A stretch of DNA of 8,386 nucleotides. Origin: Armatimonadota bacterium. GTDB lineage: Bacteria; Sysuimicrobiota; Sysuimicrobiia; Sysuimicrobiales; Kaftiobacteriaceae. The stretch covers positions 1 to 8,386 of the forward strand of contig JAIBHM010000076.1 in NCBI GenBank assembly GCA_020028535.1. The letters are read 5' to 3'. The number at the start of each line of letters is the position of its first letter. The first letter of the stretch is position 1. Below are positions 1 through 5,812 of this stretch, piece by piece. Below the pieces are notes generated by a model. It had not been told where the DNA came from and did not search any database. It saw only the letters and a list, made by a program, of their open reading frames with translations. A program made the position numbers and the translations under genes.

Positions 1-387
1 CGTGAATGGCTCGCGGAAGAGCAGGGCCGAGAGCACGATCACAAACGCCGGCGCCGTGTAGAGGAGGATGGCTGCCGTGGCCACGGTAGTGTGGCTGATC
101 GCGAAGAGGTACACGAAGAAGAACACCGCAATGCTCACCAGGCCGAATGCGGCGAAGAGGACGAGATCGGCCCGGCGCACCCATAGTTGGCCGGGATCGG
201 TCGCCAGCACGAATGCCGCCATGATGATGAATGAAATGCACGCGCGGAAGAAGGCGGCTTCGAGGGGGGTGACGCCGTGGCGAAACGCCGCCCGCCCCAC
301 GATACCGATGCTTCCCCAGAGCACCGCGGCGGCAAGGATCCGGGTGTACCCATGTTGTTGCGAGCGGAGCGAGCAACGCTCATGCAT
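1..387 (-). CDS. EamA/DMT-family transporter, N-terminal part (cut by window edge)
   Basis: This is the first 129 residues of an integral membrane protein; the reading frame runs off the left edge with no stop. Four hydrophobic segments are visible, at about residues 15-33, 44-62, 75-97 and 100-123. Sequences such as AAAVLWGSIGIVGRAAF in the first segment and ATAAILLYTAPAFVIVLSAL in the fourth are typical of the first half of EamA (DMT superfamily) permeases. These usually have ten helices in two repeats and about 300 residues, and they export or import small metabolites; the substrate cannot be read here. I chose the ATG at 387-385, which has a GAGG about 12 bases upstream. An in-frame ATG at 405-403 is the alternative, and neither ribosome site is strong. 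The gene diverges from the small gene at 424 with only 36 bases between them. The family call is firm; the exact start is not. Confidence 0.85.
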   Translation of the reverse strand, partial: MHERCSLRSQQHGYTRILAAAVLWGSIGIVGRAAFRHGVTPLEAAFFRACISFIIMAAFVLATDPGQLWVRRADLVLFAAFGLVSIAVFFFVYLFAISHTTVATAAILLYTAPAFVIVLSALLFREPFT

Positions 388-410
388 TTGGGGAAAAAAC
401 CTCATCCGAG

Positions 411-417
411 AGGGGGG
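411..417 (+). promoter_or_regulatory. Ribosome binding site that sets the start at 424
   Basis: AGGGGGG ends six bases before the ATG at 424. It is the only good Shine-Dalgarno-like sequence in this open frame, so it decides the start against the earlier in-frame Met codons from 277 onward. Confidence 0.5.
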
Positions 418-423
418 AAGACA

Positions 424-708
424 ATGGGTATAGTGCGGCTGGAGGACTGGAGGAAACTGCTGGAGCAGCACCTGGCGAGCCTGGGGCGAGATGACATCGG
501 GATTGGTGACATCACCGGAACCGACACGGGCCAATTGCAGATCGAGTTCATCAAGGGCGCCATGCGGCGTCATGCGACGATCGCGGTCGAGGACCTTCAG
601 GATCCCGATCGCGGCCGGGGAGCCATGAACGCGGCACTCCTGCGGATCAGCAAAGCGATCGAGCAGCAGCACATTCAGGCCGCGGGGAAGGGCTCGCTAC
701 CAGGGTAG
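424..708 (+). CDS. Small protein of unknown function (94 aa)
   Basis: I do not recognise this protein. It is 94 residues long, soluble and rich in charged residues, with no signal peptide or membrane segment. The N-terminus (LEDWRKLLEQHLASLG) looks like an amphipathic helix. A middle part alternates like beta strands (residues about 37-57, QLQIEFIKG and HATIAVEDL), and a further helix follows (about 66-83). The ATG at 424 is favoured by the purine-rich AGGGGGG at 411-417, six bases upstream. The open frame extends further upstream to 277, but that part overlaps the opposite-strand transporter gene and has no ribosome site. Codon use with G/C third positions resembles the neighbouring genes. 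Its 3' end overlaps the end of the convergent DUF2461 gene by 12 bases. That it is a real gene is likely but not certain. Confidence 0.6.
   Translation: MGIVRLEDWRKLLEQHLASLGRDDIGIGDITGTDTGQLQIEFIKGAMRRHATIAVEDLQDPDRGRGAMNAALLRISKAIEQQHIQAAGKGSLPG
697..708. other. Convergent gene overlap with stops on an inverted repeat
   Basis: CTACCAGGGTAG holds the stop codon of the minus-strand DUF2461 gene (CTA read as TAG, 697-699) and that of the plus-strand small gene (TAG, 706-708). The two 5-base arms CTACC and GGTAG are exact reverse complements around AG. The loop is too small and there is no T-tract, so it is not a usual terminator. Confidence 0.6.
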
Positions 709-1380
709 TCCCAACGCCTTCGTCAAGAATTGGAGCAGCGGCGCGGACCGGGCCGACGCGTCAAGATAAGAATCGAGAAAGTCCGGCGAGCACACGTCTC
801 GCTGCGTGTAGGTCGTCATCGTGTAGAAATCTTTCCGTTTGAGGTCTTCGACGAAACGTCCTCCCGGATCATAGCCCGCCGGAGGCCGCGTCAGCGTCTC
901 ACCCCCGATCGGGAGCTTCTTCCGCAGGACGGCGTCCCACTCGTTGGGCTTTGTGGCGATCCGATCCCGAATCTGCTTCAGCGAGGCTGTATCCGGATGG
1001 TAGATTCCGCTTCCACCGATGCAGTGGCCGGGCTCCAGGTGCAGGTAGAAGCTGGGGACGCTTCGATCCTTGCTTCGCGCCTGGTGCGGAAAGTGCGAGC
1101 CGGCAGACACTTTGAACGGACTCTTATCCCTGGAGAAGCGTGTGTCGCGATAGATGCGGAACATCGAGCCTCCGACCCGGCGCGGATCGGCGACGAAGTG
1201 CGGGCTGATCTTGCTGATGCGGTCTCCGAAGTCGGCGATGAACTGAAGCATCGGCTCCTCAACCTCGGTGATGTAGCGGGCTCTGTTCGAGTTGAACCAC
1301 TCGCGGTTGTTGTTCCCCTTGAGCTCGCCGAGGAACTCAAACAAGCCCCTGCCGAAGTGCGCCGTGCGTGTCTTCACCAT
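697..1380 (-). CDS. DUF2461 family protein
   Basis: This 227-residue protein is close to the usual length of the DUF2461 (TIGR02453) family, whose function is unknown. Family hallmarks are visible: FLGELKGNNNREWFNSNRARY-like sequence at residues 16-36, the MFRIYRDTRFSRDKSPFK block at 73-90, and FYLHLEPG followed by GGSGIYHPD at 111-130. Conserved R, D and K residues in these blocks could form a phosphate- or nucleic-acid-binding surface, but that is speculation. There is no signal peptide, so it is probably cytoplasmic. The ATG at 1380-1378 is supported by AGGAGGG about 6 bases upstream (1387-1393). The gene is read away from the tRNA-Glu gene and ends inside the last codons of the convergent small gene. 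The family call is strong; the biochemical role is not known. Confidence 0.88.
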   Translation of the reverse strand: MVKTRTAHFGRGLFEFLGELKGNNNREWFNSNRARYITEVEEPMLQFIADFGDRISKISPHFVADPRRVGGSMFRIYRDTRFSRDKSPFKVSAGSHFPHQARSKDRSVPSFYLHLEPGHCIGGSGIYHPDTASLKQIRDRIATKPNEWDAVLRKKLPIGGETLTRPPAGYDPGGRFVEDLKRKDFYTMTTYTQRDVCSPDFLDSYLDASARSAPLLQFLTKALGLPW

Positions 1381-1412
1381 GCCCGACCCTCCTGCTTACG
1401 TTCGCGCCGCGT

Positions 1413-1440
1413 TTGCTGATGTGACCACACCCGCTATAAT
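1413..1440 (+). promoter_or_regulatory. Sigma70-type promoter of the tRNA-Glu gene
   Basis: A perfect TATAAT -10 box lies at 1435-1440 and a TTGCTG -35-like box at 1413-1418, separated by 16 bases. The predicted transcription start, near 1447, is about nine bases before the mature tRNA 5' end, a normal leader for RNase P processing. The DUF2461 gene is read from the other side of this spacer. Confidence 0.7.
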
Positions 1441-1455
1441 GTAGGTTGCGGTTAC

Positions 1456-1533
<78 letters not shown>

Positions 1534-1548
1534 CTCGCACCGTCCGCC

Positions 1549-2109
1549 TCAGTCACCGTACCTGGCCCGCAACCGCGGCGACAGCCGCAACAGTAACTGC
1601 ACGCGTTCGATCTCGTCAAGCCACTCCTGTGTGACGGTCTGCAGATACCCTTCCCCCGGCGCCACGATCCCCGCCGGACCGTGCGGTCCGAGGCGCTCCG
1701 CCGCCATCCTGCGATATGTCGCGAGCGTGCGCTCACCGTACCGTCCACACTCGAAGAAATCCTCGCTGAGAAAGATCACCATGGGGACGCGCAGGCCTTC
1801 GTTGATCGCAAGCGCCTGCGCCAGGTCCGGGTGCTCGTCGCGGTCGAGGAAGCGAAGGCCGATCCGCGCTGAAACTTCTGCGATCCGCTGCAAAATAGGG
1901 CCGTCGCGTACGCAGTCTCCGCACCACGTTCCGGCCAGGCAGAGCAGATACATCCGCCGCTGGAATCCTCTGAGCAGTTCGCCCTGCGCTGGAGCGAGCT
2001 CGATGCGGTCGTACGCGGCCTGCCACCGTTCCCGATGAGCGTTCGTGCCGTATCGATCCACGAAATCCCGATACGGCAGCCCGGCGGCGTACCGCTCCTC
2101 CCACGTCAT
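1549..2109 (-). CDS. Thioredoxin-fold protein with CGDC active site
   Basis: This is a cytoplasmic thioredoxin-like protein of about 186 residues with no signal peptide or membrane anchor. Numbering from an earlier GTG at 2121, the redox motif is GTWCGDC with cysteines at 67 and 70, directly after the beta strand MYLLCLAG. The cis-proline loop RVPMVIF lies at 111-117. The spacing and the long helical N-terminus before the thioredoxin core resemble the Thioredoxin_9-type family, whose partners are mostly unknown. Two extra cysteines (61 and 125) could also take part in redox chemistry. For the start, the ribosome site GGGAGG at 2127-2122 touches the GTG at 2121, which is too close. The ATG at 2109 (11-12 bases away) or the GTG at 2112 (8-9 bases away) fit better. 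It is divergent from the five-gene operon and convergent with the tRNA gene. The fold is clear; the substrate is not. Confidence 0.88.
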   Translation of the reverse strand: MTWEERYAAGLPYRDFVDRYGTNAHRERWQAAYDRIELAPAQGELLRGFQRRMYLLCLAGTWCGDCVRDGPILQRIAEVSARIGLRFLDRDEHPDLAQALAINEGLRVPMVIFLSEDFFECGRYGERTLATYRRMAAERLGPHGPAGIVAPGEGYLQTVTQEWLDEIERVQLLLRLSPRLRARYGD

Positions 2110-2121
2110 CACCGTCTGCAC

Positions 2122-2127
2122 CCTCCC
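2122..2127 (-). promoter_or_regulatory. Ribosome binding site deciding the thioredoxin-like start
   Basis: On the minus strand GGGAGG directly abuts the first in-frame GTG (2121-2119), which leaves no spacer. This points to the downstream GTG at 2112 or ATG at 2109 as the true start. Confidence 0.5.
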
Positions 2128-2135
2128 TGCCGGTG

Positions 2136-2166
2136 ATTGTTCCGGTCTTTCGTTGTAGCGTACAAT
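2136..2166. promoter_or_regulatory. Face-to-face divergent promoter
   Basis: On the plus strand TTGTTC (2137-2142) and TACAAT (2161-2166) are 18 bases apart, with a start expected near 2173, next to the ATG at 2175. On the minus strand TTGTAC (2165-2160) and AACAAT (2141-2136) are also 18 bases apart, with a start expected near 2129, just before the thioredoxin-like ribosome site. Each -10 box overlaps the opposing -35 box. This follows from the inverted repeat ATTGT (2136-2140) and ACAAT (2162-2166). The plus-strand promoter is the better supported of the two. The arrangement would make the two directions compete for polymerase. Confidence 0.45.
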
Positions 2167-2174
2167 AGGTGCTG

Positions 2175-2504
2175 ATGATTCCCGAGGAAGACGCCGTCCG
2201 GAAGTTCCAGCAGGTGCTCGGCCGCGTGGATCCCCGGCTCGTCCTGGATCGCGGGAACATCCGCTACATGAGCGATCCCTATCCCGGCGTCGAGTTCGGC
2301 CTCCGCCTCGGCGATGCGGGTGTGCTGCTATTCATGCCGGAGGCCGATCTGGCCGCCGGCGACTGGGAGACTCGCATGTTCAAACGCATGGAAGCCGCCC
2401 GCCACTATCTGGAGGGCTTCCCTCTCGCCAAGGGCACGGGCGCCACCGGGCCCCATCCGGGCAGTCGCACTCCGCCGCGTCCCTCCCGCATCGGACGGAC
2501 GTAA
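2175..2504 (+). CDS. Protein of unknown function (109 aa), first gene of the operon
   Basis: I do not recognise this protein. About the first 85 residues look folded: a helix (EEDAVRKFQQVLGRV), then short strands (NIRYMSD, GVEFGLRLG, AGVLLFMPEADL) and a helix (ETRMFKRMEAARHYLEGF). The last 25 or so residues are rich in Pro, Gly, Arg and Ser and look disordered. There is no signal peptide or membrane segment. The ATG at 2175 is chosen because a -10 box ends only eight bases upstream, which would make the mRNA nearly leaderless. A GTG at 2169 in the same frame would lie before the expected transcription start. The stop is two bases before the start of the VOC gene, so the two are very likely cotranscribed and translationally coupled. 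It could be a small partner or regulator of the downstream enzymes, but nothing in the sequence shows which. Confidence 0.65.
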   Translation: MIPEEDAVRKFQQVLGRVDPRLVLDRGNIRYMSDPYPGVEFGLRLGDAGVLLFMPEADLAAGDWETRMFKRMEAARHYLEGFPLAKGTGATGPHPGSRTPPRPSRIGRT

Positions 2505-2506
2505 TC

Positions 2507-3538
2507 ATGGCCGCCTTACGTGGGCTGCACCACATCACGCTGATCAGTTCCGATATCCGCCGCACGACGCAGTTCTACACCGAGGTGCTCGGCCTGCGCC
2601 TGATCAAGCAGACGGTAAACTTCGACGATCCCTCAGCCAAGCACTTGTACTTTGCCGACGACGTCGGGACGCCGGGCACGGTGATCACCTACTTCGAATG
2701 GCCGCACCTTGCCCCGGGATCGACCGGGGTGGGGCTGACCCATCATTACGCCCTGGCGGTGGCGGATGAGGAGGCGCTGCAGCGGTGGTGGGTGCGGCTG
2801 CGACGCCTTGGAGTCGAGGTGACCAACCCCCGTCCACGACGCTACTTCACGTCCATTTACTTCCGCGATCCGGATGGTGTCATTCTCGAGATCGCGACCC
2901 GAGGGCCCGGGTTCCTCATCGACGAGCCCGAGGAAAAGCTTGGCGGGCGCGTGATCGTCCCGCCGGAAGAGTTCCTCAAGCCGTGGCGCAAGGACGAGCC
3001 GCCTCAGGTCGAGCGACTGGACTACGACGGCAGCGAGATCATCCCGGCGATGCGCGTGCAGGGCATCCACCATATCACCCTGACCAGCGGCGACATCGAG
3101 CGGACGACGTGGTTTTACACCGAGCTCCTGGGCCAGCGGGTGATCAAGCGGACAGTGAACTACGACGATCCGGGAGCGGCGCACTACTACTCCGGCGACC
3201 GCACCGGCACCCCCGGCACGATCGTTACCTACTTTGGATACCCCGCCATGTCGCGGGGCCGCATGGGGGTGGGCGTCGCCCATCATTACGCCTTTTTGGT
3301 CGAGACGGACGAACAGCAACGGGGGTGGGTCGATCGCCTGCGCGCGGCCGGCGTATCCACCACCGACGTGATCGACCGCAAGTACTTCCGGTCGGTCTAC
3401 TTCAACGATCCCGACGGCGTGATCCTCGAGATCGCGACGCGCGGTCCCGGATTCCTCGTGGACGAGGACCTCAGCACACTGGGGTCGCGCCTCATTCTGC
3501 CGGAGTGGCTGCAGGCGGCGCAGACAACCAGCAACTGA
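2507..3538 (+). CDS. Tandem VOC-fold ring-cleaving dioxygenase-like protein
   Basis: This 343-residue protein has two vicinal-oxygen-chelate (glyoxalase/bleomycin-resistance/dioxygenase) domains, at about residues 6-155 and 186-335. It resembles the family of PcpA, LinE and MhqO, which are Fe(II) enzymes that open (chloro)hydroquinone or catechol-type rings with O2. The PcpA metal ligands are two His and one Glu. The matching residues here would be His9 or His189 (LHHITL, IHHITL), His79/80 or His259/260 (HHYA), and Glu128 or Glu308 (GVILEIATRG). Unusually, the two halves align without a gap at an offset of 180 residues and are about 60% identical by hand count, and both keep all three ligand positions. 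Family members I know have more diverged halves. The ATG at 2507 follows the previous stop by two bases, and the hydrolase gene starts 11 bases after its stop. The VOC dioxygenase-like assignment is strong; the ring substrate is not known, and a glyoxalase-like or isomerase role is possible. Confidence 0.85.
   Translation: MAALRGLHHITLISSDIRRTTQFYTEVLGLRLIKQTVNFDDPSAKHLYFADDVGTPGTVITYFEWPHLAPGSTGVGLTHHYALAVADEEALQRWWVRLRRLGVEVTNPRPRRYFTSIYFRDPDGVILEIATRGPGFLIDEPEEKLGGRVIVPPEEFLKPWRKDEPPQVERLDYDGSEIIPAMRVQGIHHITLTSGDIERTTWFYTELLGQRVIKRTVNYDDPGAAHYYSGDRTGTPGTIVTYFGYPAMSRGRMGVGVAHHYAFLVETDEQQRGWVDRLRAAGVSTTDVIDRKYFRSVYFNDPDGVILEIATRGPGFLVDEDLSTLGSRLILPEWLQAAQTTSN
2525..3466 (+). repeat. Internal tandem duplication in the VOC gene
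   Basis: Codons 7-140 (2525-2926) and 187-320 (3065-3466) encode the same domain. They align codon for codon with no insertion or deletion, and about 81 of 134 residues are identical by hand count. The best-conserved block is DPDGVILEIATRGPGFL, identical in both copies. Synonymous positions differ, so the duplication is not recent at DNA level. Confidence 0.85.
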
Positions 3539-3549
3539 CGCCGCGGTCG

Positions 3550-4254
3550 ATGGCGCCGCTCGTCCCGATGGTGTTGATTCACGGAGGGGGCGGCGCCGGG
3601 CAGCTGTGGCAGAACCAGCTCCTCGCGTTTCCCCACGCCATCGCCCCGGATCTGCCCGGCCATCCTGAAGGTCCGGGTCTCTCCACAGTCGCCGACATGG
3701 CCGGCTGGGTCCTGCGCCTCATCGACGAGCGTGGGATTGGACCGTCCGTGATCGGAGGGCACTCCCTCGGCGGGGGGGTGGCGCTTCAGGCCGGCCTCGA
3801 CGCGCCCGAGCGCCTCCGCGGACTCATCCTCGTCGGCACCGGGTCACGCCTGCATGTCCGGCCGGAGTTCTTCGAGCAGCTCCGCGGCGATTTCGATGCG
3901 GCGATCGAGGAACTGTTGCGGTGGTGGTTCTCCCCTCAGGCTTCAACCCGCGTCGTGGACCGGGCGCGTCATGCGCTTCGGGCCCTGTCCCCCGCGGTCA
4001 TCCACGACGACTTCTGGGCGGCCGATCGTTTTGACGTCACCGATCGCCTCCGCGAGATCCGGCTGCCGGCCCTTATCGTCTGCGGAGCGGAGGACCGGAT
4101 GACCCCCACAACATACGCCGAATACCTGCACCGGCACGTCGCCGGGTCGCGGCTCGTCGTAATCCCGGGCGCCGGCCACATGGTTATGCTCGAGCAGCCC
4201 CGCGCCTGCAACGAGGCGATCGCGGAATTTCTCGAGGGGCTTCCGCGTCCATGA
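3550..4254 (+). CDS. Alpha/beta hydrolase
   Basis: This is a 234-residue single-domain alpha/beta-hydrolase without a signal peptide. The oxyanion-hole motif HGGGG is at residues 11-15. The nucleophile elbow is GGHSLGGG with Ser72, the acid is Asp182 in VCGAEDRMTP, and the general base is His210 in IPGAGHMVMLEQP, so the catalytic triad is complete. A lid or cap of about 60 residues lies between strands 6 and 7 (about 105-165). The domain is slightly shorter than typical meta-cleavage-product hydrolases (about 280 residues). The preceding ring-cleaving-dioxygenase-like gene suggests it may hydrolyse the ring-opened product, as in the Bacillus MhqE-MhqD pair, but esterase or thioesterase activity would look the same. 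The ATG at 3550 lies 11 bases after the VOC stop and directly precedes the first beta strand. Its stop overlaps the next gene's start (ATGA, 4251-4254). Confidence 0.87.
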   Translation: MAPLVPMVLIHGGGGAGQLWQNQLLAFPHAIAPDLPGHPEGPGLSTVADMAGWVLRLIDERGIGPSVIGGHSLGGGVALQAGLDAPERLRGLILVGTGSRLHVRPEFFEQLRGDFDAAIEELLRWWFSPQASTRVVDRARHALRALSPAVIHDDFWAADRFDVTDRLREIRLPALIVCGAEDRMTPTTYAEYLHRHVAGSRLVVIPGAGHMVMLEQPRACNEAIAEFLEGLPRP

Positions 4255-4994
4255 GCGTCGATCTGAACGCGGACCTGGGCGAGGGCGCGTCCACCGACGG
4301 CGCGCTGCTCGAGGTGATCACATCCGCCAACATTGCCTGCGGAGGGCATGCCGGCGATGAGATCAGCATGCGGGGAGCCGTCGCGGCGGCCATCGCACAC
4401 GGTGTGGGAATCGGCGCGCACCCCTCGTATCCCGATCGGGAGGGATTTGGCCGCCGGGCGATGTCGCTGTCTCCCCGCAAGCTCATCGAGACCCTGGCCG
4501 ATCAGATCCGCCGCCTGGCGATGATCGCCGAACAGGGTGGCGCCGCAGTGGCGCACGTGAAGGCGCACGGCGCGCTCTACAACGTTGCGGTGAATAGCGA
4601 AGATGTCGCCGCCGCGATCGGCCAGGCCGTCTGCCTGGTCAATCCCGACCTGATCGCTGTGGCTCTGGCGGGTTCAAAGATGGCGTCGATCTTTCGCGAT
4701 CTCGGGCTTCGCGTCGCCGAGGAAGCGTTCATCGACAGAGGCTACACCGCCGCCGGCGCGCTGGTCGCACGCAGCGATTCCAGGGCGCTGATCACCGATC
4801 CGGCGGAAGCCGCGGCGCGCGCCGTACGGATGATGCAGCAAGGCGTCGTGGAATCCGTGGACGGCGTCGCTGTGCGGGTGCATGCGGATACCTTGTGTAT
4901 CCATGCCGATACGCCAGGAAGTCCAAAAATCGCGGCGGTGACCCGCCGCGGACTTGAAGACGCAGGGTTCACCGTCGCGCGCATGGGCGCATGA
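4251..4994 (+). CDS. pxpA: LamB/YcsF family protein (5-oxoprolinase subunit A type)
   Basis: The length (247 residues) and motifs match the LamB/YcsF family, whose bacterial member PxpA works with PxpB and PxpC to open 5-oxoproline to glutamate with ATP. Visible motifs are VDLNADLGEG (3-12), SANIACGGHAGD (25-36), GAHPSYPDREGFGRR (55-69), HVKAHGALYN (102-111), EAFIDRGY (158-165) and a late CIHADTPG (216-223). Two otherwise well-kept positions differ: the usual KPHG is KAHG (Ala105), and the usual Asp after the DRGY block (xDG) is Ala168. No PxpB or PxpC gene is in the window, whereas in many genomes the three genes are adjacent. The start overlaps the hydrolase stop, with GAGGGG about 11 bases upstream, and its stop overlaps the next start. 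The family is certain; the enzymatic reaction in this operon is inferred and could involve a different cyclic amide or lactam. Confidence 0.88.
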   Translation: MSVDLNADLGEGASTDGALLEVITSANIACGGHAGDEISMRGAVAAAIAHGVGIGAHPSYPDREGFGRRAMSLSPRKLIETLADQIRRLAMIAEQGGAAVAHVKAHGALYNVAVNSEDVAAAIGQAVCLVNPDLIAVALAGSKMASIFRDLGLRVAEEAFIDRGYTAAGALVARSDSRALITDPAEAAARAVRMMQQGVVESVDGVAVRVHADTLCIHADTPGSPKIAAVTRRGLEDAGFTVARMGA

Positions 4995-5809
4995 GAGACT
5001 ACCTGGCGAGAGCCATCTTCTATATCCAGGAGAACGGCGACGAGCTGGAGCGCGGCCGCCTGGGAGGACTGCTCGGACGCGATCGACCCGACCCGAAGGC
5101 GACCCGGGCGCTGCTCACACGGCAGAATGAGGACGGCGGATTTCCTTACCAGATGGTCCCCGGCCGCCCTTCGGCGATCATCTCCACCACGACGGCCCTG
5201 CAGTGGATGGCGGACCTCAGGGTCCTCAGAACGCCGCACGCTGAGCGGGCGGTCGCGTATCTGCTGACCGAGCAGCGCCCCGCCGGTTCGTGGGAGGAAA
5301 GTCCTGCCCTGATGAAATTCAATCCGCCGCCCCTGGCGCGTCCCGGGCATGAGGCCGGCCGGGCGTACTCCACGGCGCTGTCGGCATTCTGGCTCAGCCG
5401 TCTCCTCGGTCCCCGCCACGAAGGCGTGCAACGCGCATTCGCCTTTCTGCGGAGGATCCGCGGCGACGGGTGGCCCGAGGACGAGCCGGTCCAGGTGAGC
5501 TCACTCGTCGCGGCGCTGAGCGCGATGGTGGATGGCGCAGCGTCGTCGCTCGCCGCGGCGGGTGTGGAAGCCCTCGGACGGCGCGCCCCCGAGGCCTGGA
5601 GCGCGGATCGTCTCGCCGACGTCCTCGGCGCGCTCTACACGGCGGGTTTTTCGGCAGACGATCCCCTGGTGGTCTGGGGGCTGCGGCGGCTGATGGGATT
5701 GCAGCAAGACCAAGGAGGATGGTCCAGCGAGTACGGCGCCGATCATGACGTTGACCTGTCGTTGCGGGCGCTCAGCGCGGTGTCAGCGTTCGGGGTCCCA
5801 TCAGCGTAA
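4991..5809 (+). CDS. Alpha/alpha-toroid protein, prenyltransferase/squalene-cyclase-like repeats
   Basis: This 272-residue, mostly helical protein carries QW-like repeats: QNEDGGFP (45-52), QRPAGSWEE (95-103), RGDGWPEDE (157-165) and QQDQGGWSSE (238-247). These Gln-x-Gly-Gly-Trp/Phe turns between helices are typical of the alpha/alpha toroid shared by squalene-hopene cyclases, protein prenyltransferase beta subunits and related proteins. At less than half the size of a squalene-hopene cyclase (about 630 residues), it could form only one barrel. The cyclase DxDD motif is not seen; the nearest is DHDVD at 251-255. It therefore need not be a terpene cyclase. There is no signal peptide or membrane segment. 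The ATG at 4991 overlaps the PxpA-type stop (ATGA, 4991-4994). It is the last gene of the apparent operon, followed by a 64-base spacer. The fold call is good; the function is not known. Confidence 0.8.
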   Translation: MRDYLARAIFYIQENGDELERGRLGGLLGRDRPDPKATRALLTRQNEDGGFPYQMVPGRPSAIISTTTALQWMADLRVLRTPHAERAVAYLLTEQRPAGSWEESPALMKFNPPPLARPGHEAGRAYSTALSAFWLSRLLGPRHEGVQRAFAFLRRIRGDGWPEDEPVQVSSLVAALSAMVDGAASSLAAAGVEALGRRAPEAWSADRLADVLGALYTAGFSADDPLVVWGLRRLMGLQQDQGGWSSEYGADHDVDLSLRALSAVSAFGVPSA

Positions 5810-5812
5810 GAT

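Noticed and set aside
357..377. GTTGC/GCAAC inverted repeat near the start of the transporter gene
   Set aside because: The arms are only 5 bases with an 11-base loop and fall within coding sequence; this is expected by chance in such DNA.
730..1419. A 229-codon plus-strand frame opposite the DUF2461 gene
   Set aside because: The minus strand encodes a full-length family member with a good ribosome site; the plus frame shows no domain and runs into the tRNA promoter region.
1575..1588. Hairpin GCGGC-GACA-GCCGC as a tRNA terminator
   Set aside because: It lies inside the thioredoxin-like coding region, about 40 bases past the tRNA, and has no following T-tract.
2633..3319. A 228-codon minus-strand frame opposite the VOC gene
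   Set aside because: It is fully antisense to a clear two-domain enzyme gene, has no ribosome site of note, and mirrors the repeated coding pattern of that gene.
2785..3549. N-terminal extension of the alpha/beta-hydrolase frame
   Set aside because: The open frame continues upstream inside the VOC gene, but that part reads as Arg/Pro-rich nonsense. The hydrolase fold begins right after the ATG at 3550.
4742..5431. A 229-codon minus-strand frame opposite the pxpA and toroid genes
   Set aside because: It spans the junction of two well-supported plus-strand genes and has no recognisable domain; its composition is typical of antisense frames in GC-rich DNA.
4991..5809. Squalene-hopene cyclase
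   Set aside because: The protein is less than half the required length and lacks the DxDD motif, so only the toroid fold can be supported.
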